DNA of 64,000 nucleotides, taken from positions 94,561,104 through 94,625,103 of the forward strand of contig CM019823.1 in the NCBI GenBank assembly GCA_009763385.1. Reading direction: 5' to 3'. The number at the start of each line of letters is the position of its first letter. Within the stretch, counting starts at the first letter, position 1. The translations under genes were made by a program, and so were the position numbers. Source of the DNA: Coix lacryma-jobi var. lacryma-jobi (taxonomy: Eukaryota; Streptophyta; Magnoliopsida; Poales; Poaceae). This document shows, piece by piece, positions 35,801-45,760 of this stretch. The notes under the pieces were generated by a model that made no database searches, was not told the DNA's origin, and saw only the letters and a program-made list of their open reading frames with translations.

Positions 35801-38800
35801 TCCTTCCCGTGGTTTCGTGTTGCCCTAGCCCCCGTTCTAGAGTCAGTGAGGTCTGCGGAAGCAGAAGGGGAAGTCAGTTTGGCCGGTTAGGGTTTGGTTA
35901 CCGCGGTACGCCGCGTACGCCGTGTCTGCCATGGCCGGCGAGCTCGGTCCGCCGTGGCCAACCCTCTTTCGGTGCCCGTCCATTTGTCCTAGCTAGCGTT
36001 CGCGAGTCGCCTTGACCCGTAGAAGACGTTGGTGGTGTTGGTTTAGCCGATTAGGGTTTGGTAGTGATAGTACGCCGCCATCCGCCGCTCGTCATGGTCG
36101 CCGGAGTCAGCATGGCCATGGTCGCCGATGTTTGGAGTGAGAACCCTGGCTCCTGAGCCTCTGGTTAGGGTTGTGAAGGTCGCCGCAGTAGGAATCGGGA
36201 GTTCGTTTAGCTCGGGATGACCGGAGCCGGCCGGCGTAGCGTGGCCGCGCCGCCGTGTCCGCCATCGTCGACGGCGAGCTCGATTCGTGCGTGCGCTGGA
36301 CTAAAGAGTGGTACCGTCGGGTGCGGAAGAAGGAGAGGAGTAGAACGGTGGTGTCCGTTTTGCCAGGAAGGTCGCTGCCGGCGAGCTCCGCCGCGGTCAA
36401 CCCTTCCCCTGCTTCTGTGTGGCTGACAGGTGGGGCCGGTTTGACCGGGGTCCCGCAAGTCAGTGGCTCGGGTCCCGGCTGTCAGTGTCTCGGGTGCAGT
36501 AGTTTGGGTACGCGTAGCAGTTTAGGTTGAAGCGTTTTTCAGGGTTTTGTTTAATTAGTTTTCAGAAATGTTTGTAGAGTTTGTTTAATTCATATCTTGC
36601 ATTCTGTAATTGCTAAAATGGTGAAACAAGTTTTGTTAAGTTTGTTGTGATGAGTTCTATGCATGAAAAATGTAACATGTCCAGTTTGTGATGAATTTAT
36701 GTGTAGTTATATTTAATTTATGTTTAGGCTGAAATCTTGTTAAATGCATAGTAAACTGTGGATTGCTCAGAAAAATGTGATTCTTGTTTTGCTAGGTTTG
36801 TATTGATGAATAGTTTCTGGGAAAAATATAATATGATGTTGTTCTGTGAAATATTTTGGTAGTAGCAATTAAAGTGATGAAATGTTGTTTTCTTGTTTAA
36901 TTTGTAGTAATTAAAATATGAGGAAGATGAACCTAAGAATTTTTATTCCCTGCTCTTGTGCTGAGAAGTTCAGTAGAAAAATGGGAAATTTGTTGTTTGA
37001 CACTTTTTGTTAGGGTGTGTAGTTCAAAGCACCTTTTCTTGTTAATATTTGTCTTTTTCATAGAGGATAAAGTTTAAGTCCAATTAGGTTGAAATTTGAA
37101 CGGAGGACTAAATTATGTGTTGTTAACTTCCAGTAATTTCTGTGGATTTTTCTGAAGTTGTCTAGGATGGGTTGTTGTTCTAGGCTAAATAAAATGATTA
37201 AATGGTAGCAATTGGTTAAGTAGTAATCGGATGATGTTGACTACCTTGTTGAAGAAAATGAAGTAGATGACATGTGCTTATCTCCAGAGTTATCTTGTTC
37301 TATGTTGCATCCCAATGCATCCCATGTGCATTCATTTTTACTTATACGTGTTATGCATCATACAGGATCGGTATTGGAGATCCAGAACCCGCCACCGGAG
37401 GAGCCGTGTCCGGAGGAGACCCAGGACGAGAGGACCGAAGAAAGAGACGTCGAGGACCTGCCTGAGTGCCGCGATCATCGACCCTCCGACTTTGAACGAG
37501 GCAAGCCCCGGAGCATCCCACTCCTATGGTTTGCAAATGAATTACGAAATTAACTTGATATGTTTGTTGCATTAGGTTATAGGAGTTGAATGATACCGGT
37601 CGATGCATTACTTACTTATCCTTGTCCACCTGTAATCATTATCTTGATATCCCTGTTAAGTCTAGGCTCGTTTATGCTTAGCCCTGCTTAGACCGGTAAA
37701 AGTCGGGTGATTTCCTGTCTCCCGCATATAGGTGTGGATACTGATCATGACTAGCCTCGTGCTATCATGGAGATAACCATGTAATAATTAAATTGAGACC
37801 GGGCGGGATGTAGGAGCAGCAGGACATGGGTTCTGTGTGCTAGTAGTCTCCCGTCTGTGTCGATTAGGACCCGACGAAGGCACACCTCAGTCATTTTGAA
37901 CACGTCAATCAGTTAACGAAGCAGGTGCGGGTACCTCCCATGAAGCCGAGTAAGGTTATTCGAGCCGGTGATGGAGATGTTGACGCCTAACATCCAGGGC
38001 CTTATATGTACCATGGGCAACTATTCTGAGCAACCTGCCATGGTCCGTGGACAGGCGTGGCCTGATTGACCAGGCATGACCGTGGGCAGTTATAGCTTGA
38101 GCGACCTGGCATTGAGATAACCCCCGGTGTAGAAGGGCCCATGATCGTCCCGCGTGTTGTGTTCTCGAATTTCCTGAAGTGGTCGCTGACGGCTGCCTGG
38201 CAAGGTGTGATCGGGCGAGTGTGCGACATTTTATCCCCAGCTGGTAGGAATCGATTATAATCGCCATCGCTCCTGGTTAGTGAGTAACTTGACTGGGCAT
38301 GTGTTACCGTAGTAACTTATGGAACTAAAGATGGTTATGATGTTTAATCTGAAAGGCTATTGATGAAATAGTCACTCTTGCTTGATTAATTAGCCAAGTG
38401 ATTGCTCTAGCTCAGGTGCAAATCTAGTTAATCAGGTTGATTACATAAAAGTGACTACTAATATTATAATGATGGTTATTTAATAATAAAATGCTTTTAT
38501 GCAAAAAGGTAAGTATGGCCAACCCCAGATATAGCCTTGCATACTCCTTGGTGTCGTTTATTTCTGGTTTATGATGGGTAAGTCTAGCTGAGTACCTTCT
38601 TGTACTCAGGGTTTTATCCCTTGTTGTTGCAGATGGGCAATGCTTCTACGGCTATTGCGAGAACTGTCTGTACCCCGTCGCGGGTGATGATTAGACCATG
38701 GGCATGGTCATCTCTTATCCTCTCCTGATTTTGTGGACTGATCAGGCATTGGCACCGTATTATGAACTGAGAACTTATGTTTAAAACTATGTTGCTTCCG

Positions 38801-39044
38801 CTTTCGAATTTTGAACTATGGTTTGTAATAACTGTTGAACTCCGATGTATTTGAACTATGTGTGATCTGAATGTACCTCGTGGACATGTACGCTAATCTA
38901 TTACGATCTTGGCTAAAGTTGAATGATTTGAAATCCTTCGAGATTTCCGGACTACCGGGTTTGTACGAGCTTAAGCACATGCAAATCTCTGTGAAAGCAG
39001 GGATTTGGTGCTTAATCTGATATAAATTGGTTGGTTCTGTCACA
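32889..39044 (+). repeat. 5' LTR of element I (about 4321 bp plus nested solo LTR J)
   Basis: It begins TGTAACACCCCTGG and ends TCTGTCACA. The first 55 bp are separated from the rest by element J (32944-34773). A GC-rich block is at about 35340-36530. CGATTATAATCG lies near 38252. A GTAAGT (38578) and TTGTTGTTGCAG (ending 38632) pair is conserved in all copies, but 55 bp is short for a plant intron. The short GC-rich ORFs are overlapping and I do not call them genes. Confidence 0.9.
32944..34773 (+). mobile_element. Element J: solo LTR inserted in the 5' LTR of element I
   Basis: It starts TGTTGACGG and ends CCAACA. The TSD is ATGAG (32939-32943 / 34774-34778); the uninterrupted target is visible in the 3' LTR at 45655-45670. 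It has no interior, PBS or coding sequence, so it is a solo LTR of 1830 bp. A TATA box (TATAAAT) lies at 33504-33510. Family probably Ty3/gypsy, by termini only. Confidence 0.9.
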
Positions 39045-39834
39045 GCTGGCATCGGAGCATGGTTGGCGTTACTGTTCGTGAGTATATTTGAAAAATCGTA
39101 TTTTCAAATCAAAATTTTATTTGCTAAAACTTGTAAATTATAATAGGATTTGAAAAATCTATTGATAAAAATTTAAGGTGTGCCAGTGATCAAGTCCTTA
39201 TGCCCAGTAGTTTTTTAGGTGGCTATTTAAGTACTAACTTGGGGGTCGTGCATCATATTTAAATTCCGTTGTTTCTGTCGTCCATACGGCAAGGGTGAAA
39301 TTGTATGGGTGCTATTCTTCGGAATAGTAATGTATGGATCAATTGCCTCTACGCCAAGGTAATAAGTGAGTTGTGAGAGCATGATTGGACAACCGCCAAT
39401 CTAGGGGAGTGCTTGAATGGTACCGGCATGTATACTTGTTGCACACAAGTATGTGTGAAGGTACTTAATTGTGGGAGTAATATTATTCTGATCGGTGCAT
39501 ATACTGCTTACGTGTATACTGGGTGTGCACCTAAGTTAGTATTAGATTAATTTCAACAATGCATGATATTCATACTGTGGGCAGGGCTGAAATGGTCTTC
39601 TGCAGGTACGCTAACTTGTGAACGTATAGTTTGTCTAGTTAACGCTATGAGCGAACGTGTATGCCACCGTCTAGCCGTTAGATTGTTAGACAGTGAGGAC
39701 GTATGTTACGTGCATGCATCATGATCATATAACCTTGCATTAATCTTACCTCCTTCCTTATGTTATCCGTCCCGTTTTTCTTAATAAAAGTTGTTCCCAA
39801 CTAATGAAAACCTATGTGGATAAACTTCTTACAG
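39045..39834 (+). other. Leader of element I with PBS and candidate intron
   Basis: There is no ORF here. The PBS TGGCATCGGAGC is at 39047-39058 (10/12 to the iMet PBS). The donor AAG|GTAATA at 39359 and acceptor TTCTTACAG ending at 39834, directly before the ATG of the extra ORF, define a candidate 476-nt intron. Both sites are conserved in element D. Confidence 0.6.
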
Positions 39835-40854
39835 ATGGCCCGTACCAAGCGCACAGCTCGTAATTCAACCAGAGGCAAGAGGCCTAATTACATGTTGGGA
39901 CCATGGACCGCCGAAGGATCAGAAGACTTCTTAGATGAGTTCGGCATGCCTACCATCCTTTGGAGGGTATTGCACTTGGTGGGATACCAGGAGGGCCAGG
40001 AGCCACAGTACGACTGGCACCGCGTGCAGATGTCTGAGGATCACCATATGTACATAGTGGAGGTTGACGTGCCTAGCCGTGAGGATCAGGATCACGTCTG
40101 GTGCCGCCGGGTGTTCGCGTTGCAGGGGAGGACCCCATGGGATGGAGCTAACAGAGTTGCTTACACCGTTCTCTGGGACATCATGGAAGACCATCCGGAG
40201 GTGGTTGCCCAGGCTACAGCCAGCATCTTCCCGACAGCAGATCCTTATCAGTCTGTGTGGCGTCAGCCAGGAGCCGCCGTTCTTGAGGCCAGTTTGCTTG
40301 AGAGGGAGCATTGTGCTGGACCAGCCGGGAGAGCTATGACTGCACTCATGGCTACCTATGGATGTCTATCATGCAGCTACGATCAGTTGGACCATATTCT
40401 TAGTGAGGAGATAGCTGCACATCATCGGAGTCAGGAGGAGCATGCTACAGAGATAGACCTCCTCCCCACACAGCTAGCTCACATGACTGTTGAGAGGGAC
40501 CAGGCGCTTCAGAGAGAGCAGGAGACCGCTCATCAGCTCAGCATTCAGTAGGAGTCTGCTACCTTCTTAGCCTTGATCATGAGGGAGACTGAGGAGTCGC
40601 TCCGAGGTGTTTGTCTTGAGGGCATACGCGCTTCAGAGGAGAACAGGATGTTGAGGTTGCGAGTGGGAGACCTAGAGTTGCAACTTCACCACCTGCAGGA
40701 CTACAATGACCATCTGCACGAGGAGATCCACCGCAGGGAGAATGAGAGGAATCCCATCTTTCCTCAGGAGGACCCGGATCCGAGTAGCTCTTCTAGTGGT
40801 TCTTCAGATGTGTCTAGTGAGGATGGTGACGATGGTGACATCGCTAGAGAGTAG
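39835..40854 (+). pseudogene. Extra ORF upstream of gag, histone-H3-tail-like N-terminus (Tekay element I)
   Basis: The start ATG at 39835 is directly after the acceptor-like TTCTTACAG; an upstream in-frame ATG (39814) would add seven residues. Residues 1-17 are MARTKRTARNSTRGKRP; 13 match the H3 tail in register (M, A1, R2, T3, K4, T6, A7, R8, S10, T11, G13, K14, P16). Q5, K9, G12 and A15 are changed to R, N, R and R. Residues ~25-190 form an unrecognised region; ~195-300 are coiled-coil (Glu/Leu/Arg/His-rich). The last ~35 residues are a Ser/Asp/Glu tail. One TAG (40552-40554, codon 240) interrupts an otherwise open 339-residue frame. There is no histone fold, so it is not an H3 gene. The role is unknown. 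Confidence 0.75.
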
Positions 40855-41207
40855 TCTAGATCGTATGCTTAGAGCTTAGTGATCTTTTATGTATGTTGGC
40901 AAAGCCCAATCTTTTGCTTTTGTTATGGGCTGGATGTAAGCATGAGTAGTGAACTCTTATGTGCACGTGGTGTGAGACCTTGGAAAGTCCCATATGTATG
41001 GGCAAAACTATGGATGTTTATGTTGGCTTTTGCATGATATGTATTAAGCGATCTTATTATGTGATGCTGCGATGTGGATTGAAATTTATTATGCCTCTGT
41101 GATTGTTTGGCGAATTCGTTTTCCGAATAAATTCAGTTGGCATGATCTATTGTTCTCTATAGTAATTGCAACTCCGCCTAATGATCACTTGCTATTAATA
41201 CATGCAG
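40855..41207 (+). other. Spacer between extra ORF and gag of element I
   Basis: There is no ORF. It ends in CATGCAG immediately before the gag ATG at 41208, another acceptor-like site. This suggests that gag, too, may be reached by splicing out the extra ORF. Confidence 0.5.
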
Positions 41208-42275
41208 ATGACGACAACTCGTAGTGGAGCTGGTGGTAGTGGTGGAAATGAGGACCCCAGGGACAACCGCAGTCCACCACCTCCTCCACCAGCCACTCCC
41301 GAGCAGCTTTTCGCCCAATTTCTGGGAAGCCAGCGCAATATTGAAGCTTTACTGTGTGAGAATTTGGCGCACGGTCAATAGCGTCCTGAGCCAAATCAGT
41401 ATAGTTCTTTCAAGGATTTCTTGGATACTAGACCACCCATCTTCAAGGAAGCTACTGAACCTTTAGAGGCAGAAGAATGGCTGCATACCATGGAACAAAA
41501 GTTTCGTTTGCTCAGGCTCACAGAGGAGCTCAAGGCAGAATATGCTGCACACCAGCTGCAAGGGCCAGCCGAGATTTGGTGGGGGCATCACCGCACCACC
41601 TATCCTGCTAACGTTCCTGTCACCTGGGGGATATTCACTGAAGCTGTTCGAGGGCATTATATACCGCCAGGCCTGACTCAGATGAAAGTGGCAGAATTCA
41701 TGAGCTTGACACAAGGGACTTGGTCTGTCACCGAGTACCATCACTTGTTTAACTCTTTGTCTCGTTATGCTCCAGACTTCGTGGACACAGATGCCAGAAA
41801 GATTGCTAGTTTCAAGAGAGGTTTGAACACCAAGATGGGAAAGTCTGTGGGTACTTCATCCCGTACTGTCTTCAATGACTTTATCAGTGATTGTTTGATC
41901 CAAGAGAATCACAATAACAAGCATGCTGCAAGTAAGGCCCGGAAGAGGACTTTTGATTCAGGACCATCTCAACCTAGGGGATCACCAGCTCAACGTTCCC
42001 AGTATCGACCACCAGCGCCGGGGGCACGTTTCAGGCCGCCGCAGAAGAAAGGTCAGCCGCAAGCTCAGCGCAATCAAAAGCCATACAAGATAGCTGCTGC
42101 CCAAGCTCGTGGAGGTCAGGGCAGTTCAACAGGAGGGAAACCTTTGGTTCGGGGACCCTGTTACAATTGCAACCAAGAGGGGCACTTCGCAAGGTACTGC
42201 CCTCAGCCAAAGAAGCAACAAGCTAACTACCCTGCACGTCTGCACAATATGAAGCTCGTGCCGGAGAGCCCGTGA
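41208..42275 (+). pseudogene. gag: gag of element I
   Basis: The ATG at 41208 follows CATGCAG. The first segment is Gly/Pro-rich; then one TAG (41379-41381, codon 58) breaks the frame, probably a CAG-to-TAG change. The frame resumes with the retrotransposon gag core (FKEATEPLEAEEWLHTMEQKF, WWGHHRT, FKRGLNTKMG). The C-terminus is basic Pro/Gln-rich and has a CCHC knuckle, CYNCNQEGHFARYC. It ends at 42275, where pol continues in the -1 frame. Related elements mostly have one continuous gag-pol, so a small indel near the end of gag is likely. Confidence 0.85.
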
Positions 42276-43318
42276 CTGCCGGTATGTGTCTTGTTAACCA
42301 TCATCCTGCAGTTGTTTTATTTGATACTGGATCATCACATTCATTCATGAGCAAAGCATTTGCACAAAAACATAATCAAGAGGTGTCTGAAATGGATTAT
42401 GGGTTTCGCGTAAGCTACGTGGGGAGTAGCATGTTATCTAGGCAGATGGTTTGTAATGCAACCATCGACATTGGAGGGCACAAATTCGGAGCTAATTTAG
42501 TAGTTTTGCCAGGATTAAGTATGGATGTAGTCCTAGGGATGAGTTGGATGAGTATGTGGAATGCGGTGTTAGACGCTACAAATAGGGTTCTTACCTTATC
42601 TGATGGAAGGACGAATACAAAGCTACGCATCTCTCTTCCTCGAGGTGCTGACTTCGTCGATTTATCTTGCACTTTGTCTATAGAGGACCTGTCAAAAATC
42701 CCAGTCGTCCAAGATTTCCCAGATGTCTTTCCGGATGAATTGCCAGGATTACCGCCCAAGCGAGCAGTAGAATTTGCAATTGAGTTGTTACCTGGAACCG
42801 CACCAATCTCTAGGAGACCTTACCGTATGCCGCCCAACGAGTTAGCTGAACTTAAAACTCAGATTAAGGAACTTCTGGACAAAGGATTCATTCAACCTAG
42901 TATATCCGAGTGGGGTTGCCCAGCGCTGTTTGTCAAGAAGAAGGATAAGTCACTACGTATGTGTGTGGATTATCGGCCGCTCAATGCCGTGACTGTAAAG
43001 AACAAATATCCATTGCCACGGATAGATATTCTATTTGACCAGTTATCCCGAGCTAAGGTGTTTTCCAAGATCGATTTGAGATCAGGTTACCACCAGATTA
43101 GGATTCGGCCACAAGATATCCCAAAGACTGCTTTTTCAACCAGATATGGATTATATGAGTATCTTGTCATGTCTTTTGGATTGACCAATGCCCCAGCATA
43201 CTTCATGAGTTTGATGAATTCAGTGTTTATGCCGGAATTGGATAAGTTTGTAGTGGTGTTCATTGATGACATTCGAGTATACTGTGAAGACCCGGACGAT
43301 CATGCAGAGCATTTGTGA
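42263..43318 (+). pseudogene. pol: pol of element I, part 1: protease and reverse transcriptase
   Basis: The frame from 42263 overlaps gag. Protease: VVLFDTGSSHSFMS (Asp-Thr-Gly) at ~42310. RT: LDKGFIQPS, KKKDKSLRMCVDYR, GLTNAPAYFM, catalytic FVVVFIDDI (~43245-43270). The TGA at 43316-43318 is in the same frame as the next part, so it is a nonsense mutation (CGA-to-TGA is likely) and not a natural end. Confidence 0.85.
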
Positions 43319-44377
43319 GTTGTTTTGACGAGACTCCGAGAACATAAACTTCATGCTAAGTTTAGCAAATGTGAGTTTTGGTTGAAGCAAGTGCAATTTC
43401 TTGGTCATATTCTATCAGAAGAAGGAATCTTTGTGGACCCCAGTAAGGTACAAGAAGTGATGGATTGGAAAGCTCCTACTTCGGTTGGTGAAATTCAAAG
43501 TTTTCTCGGATTAGCAGGATACTATCGTCGTTTCATTCCTGACTTTTCCAAGATTGCAAAACCAATGACAAGCTTGCTCCAGAAGGACCAAAAGTTCGAT
43601 TGGACAGAGGAGTGTGAGATAGCTTTTCGTACCTTGCGGGAACTATTGACCACTGCTCCTGTCTTAGCTCAACCAGATATCGAGAAGCCTTTTGATGTCT
43701 TTTGTGATGCATCAAAAGTTGGTTTAGGCTGTGTTCTTATGCAAGAAGGCAGAGTGATTGCTTATGCTTCACGCCAATTGAGGAAACATGAGATAAACTA
43801 TCCTACACATGATTTAGAGTTAGCCGCTGTGGTGCACGCTCTAAAAATTTGGAGACATTATCTGCTTGGTAGCGTCTGTAATATGTACACCGATCACAAG
43901 AGTCTCAAGTATATTTTCACTCAACCTGAACTGAATATGAGGCAAAGAAGATGGCTTGAACTGATCAAGGATTACAATCTGCAGATACATTATCATCTAG
44001 GAAAGGCAAATGTAGTTGCCGACGCTTTGAGCCAGAAATCACACTGCAATGATTTGAGGTTAAAACCAGAGGACGAGTTTAGTCTCGTACACCATGTAAT
44101 TCTGCACAATATCAGGCTGCAAGGCACCCTAGTTGATCAGATTCTTGAAGGGCAGAAAACAGACAAGGGAATTTATCATATCAAGGAAAGGCTGAAGACC
44201 ACAACTGAACCAGTAAAACATTTTCGGGTTGATGATAAAGGAGTGTTATGGTTTGACAAGCGTTTAGTAGTGCCTAAGAATAGAGAACTCAAAAACCGGA
44301 TCATGGATGAAGCTCATTTATCCAAGTTATCTATTCATCTTGGAAGCACTAAGATGTATCAAGATTTGCGTCCATGA
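43319..44377 (+). pseudogene. pol: pol of element I, part 2: RT thumb and RNase H
   Basis: This continues the part 1 frame. RT connection: FLGHILSEEGI, FLGLAGYYRRFIPDF. RNase H: DVFCDASKVGLGCVLM (Asp), YPTHDLELAAVVHAL, YTDHKSL, ADALSQ. It runs into the integrase zinc-finger half at the end. TGA at 44375-44377 is again an in-frame stop. Confidence 0.85.
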
Positions 44378-45760
44378 TTTTGGTGGACCAAAATGAAGAA
44401 AGAAATTGTTGCTTATGTAGCTAGATGCGACACGTGTTGTCGAGTGAAAGCTATTCACCTGAAGCCAGCCGCAACACTTCAACCATTACCAATACCCGAG
44501 TGGAAATGGGAAGAAGTGGGTATGGATTTCATCACCGGTTTGCCAACCACCCAAAAAGGAAATGACTCAATTTGGGTGATAGTTGATCGTCTTACCAACA
44601 CCGCTCATTTCATTCCAGTTAAAACCTGTTATCGAGCACCGGACTATGCGGAGATTTATATCAATCAAATCGTTCGACTACATGGTATACCCAAGGTCAT
44701 AGTTTCGGATCGTGGTTCGCCGTTTACTGCACCGTTTTGGGAGAAACTGCAAAAGGAATTAGGCACAAAGCTAATCCATAGCTCTGCCTATCATCCCCAA
44801 ACATCGGGACAAACTGAAAGAGTGAATCAAGTTTTGGAGGACATGTTAAGAGCTCGTGTGATTTCAGCAAAAGGATCTTGGGAAAAATGGTTACCTTTAG
44901 CTGAATTTGCATATAACAATAGCTATCAAGAAAGCATACAGATGGCACCTTTTGAAGCTCTTTATGGTAGAAGGTGCAGGACACCGATGAATTGTATTGA
45001 ACCAGGAGAACGTCGATACTATGGAATTGATTTCGTTAACGAAGCAGAAGAACAAGTTAGAACAATTCAACAACATATAGCAGTTGCGCAGTCGCGACAA
45101 AAGAGCTATGCAGACAAGAGGAGGAAACCGCTTGAATTTAACGAAGGCGATTATGTGTATCTGAAAGTGTCACCCATGAAAGGTGTCAGACGCTTTGGCG
45201 TAAAAAGGAAGTTAGCGCCAAGATTTGTGGGGCCATATAGGATTATGGAAAGGAGGGGAGAAGTAGCGTATCAGCTACAGCTACCTGAACATTTGAAGGC
45301 TATATTCCCTGTATTCCATGTGTCACAATTAAAGAAATGTCTTCGAGTTCCAGAAGAAGAAGTGCAACCGGCCAGCATCAAGTTGCAATCCGATCTCACC
45401 GACTCAGTGAAGCCGTGTCGGGTACTTGATAAAAAGGAAAGAGTAACTCACGGAAGAATAGTGAAGCAATATAAAGTGTCTTGGAGTGAACAAGATGACC
45501 GGGATGCCACTTGGGAAACGGAAGACTATTTAAAAGAGGTGTATCCACGATTTTATAAAGACTGGTTAGTAACTCAAATCTCGGGACGAGATTCCTTTAA
45601 GGAGGGGAGGGCTGTAACACCTCTGGTGTTAAGCAACCCTAAAATGCATAACTTGACATCTCATGAGCATAAGCATCTTCATCTCATGTTGCATTCTTTT
45701 TGTAAAGTGTCATTTCATGTGTTGGCTTGTAATGTTATGCTTGGTGTGGTGCTTGTTTGA
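44378..45760 (+). pseudogene. pol: pol of element I, part 3: integrase with C-terminal chromodomain
   Basis: Same frame as part 2. Zinc-finger Cys pair RCDTCC; DDE core MDFITGLPTT (D), IVSDRGSPF (D), SGQTERVNQ (E). GPY/F module VGPYRIMER near 45230. At ~45406-45565 is a chromodomain-like segment: RVLDKKERVTHGRIVKQYK, SWSEQDDRDATWETED. The first aromatic cage position is not aromatic, as in group II chromodomains. The frame reads through the PPT and about 150 bp into the 3' LTR, stopping at 45760; the functional end is probably near 45600. Confidence 0.85.
45599..45611 (+). other. Polypurine tract of element I
   Basis: AAGGAGGGGAGGG lies directly before the 3' LTR start at 45613. It primes plus-strand synthesis. 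Confidence 0.85.

Noticed and set aside
35311..36530. Clusters of overlapping ORFs on both strands in the GC-rich LTR block
   Set aside because: High GC makes stops rare; the frames overlap each other, differ between LTR copies and have no domain.
38578..38632. Small intron GTAAGT...TTGTTGTTGCAG in the Tekay LTR
   Set aside because: The sites are conserved, but 55 nt is shorter than usual plant introns and no ORF is joined; I note it but do not annotate it as an intron.
39835..40854. A true histone H3 gene or pseudogene
   Set aside because: Only the first 17 residues resemble H3; the following ~320 residues show no histone fold and are shared with the second Tekay copy.
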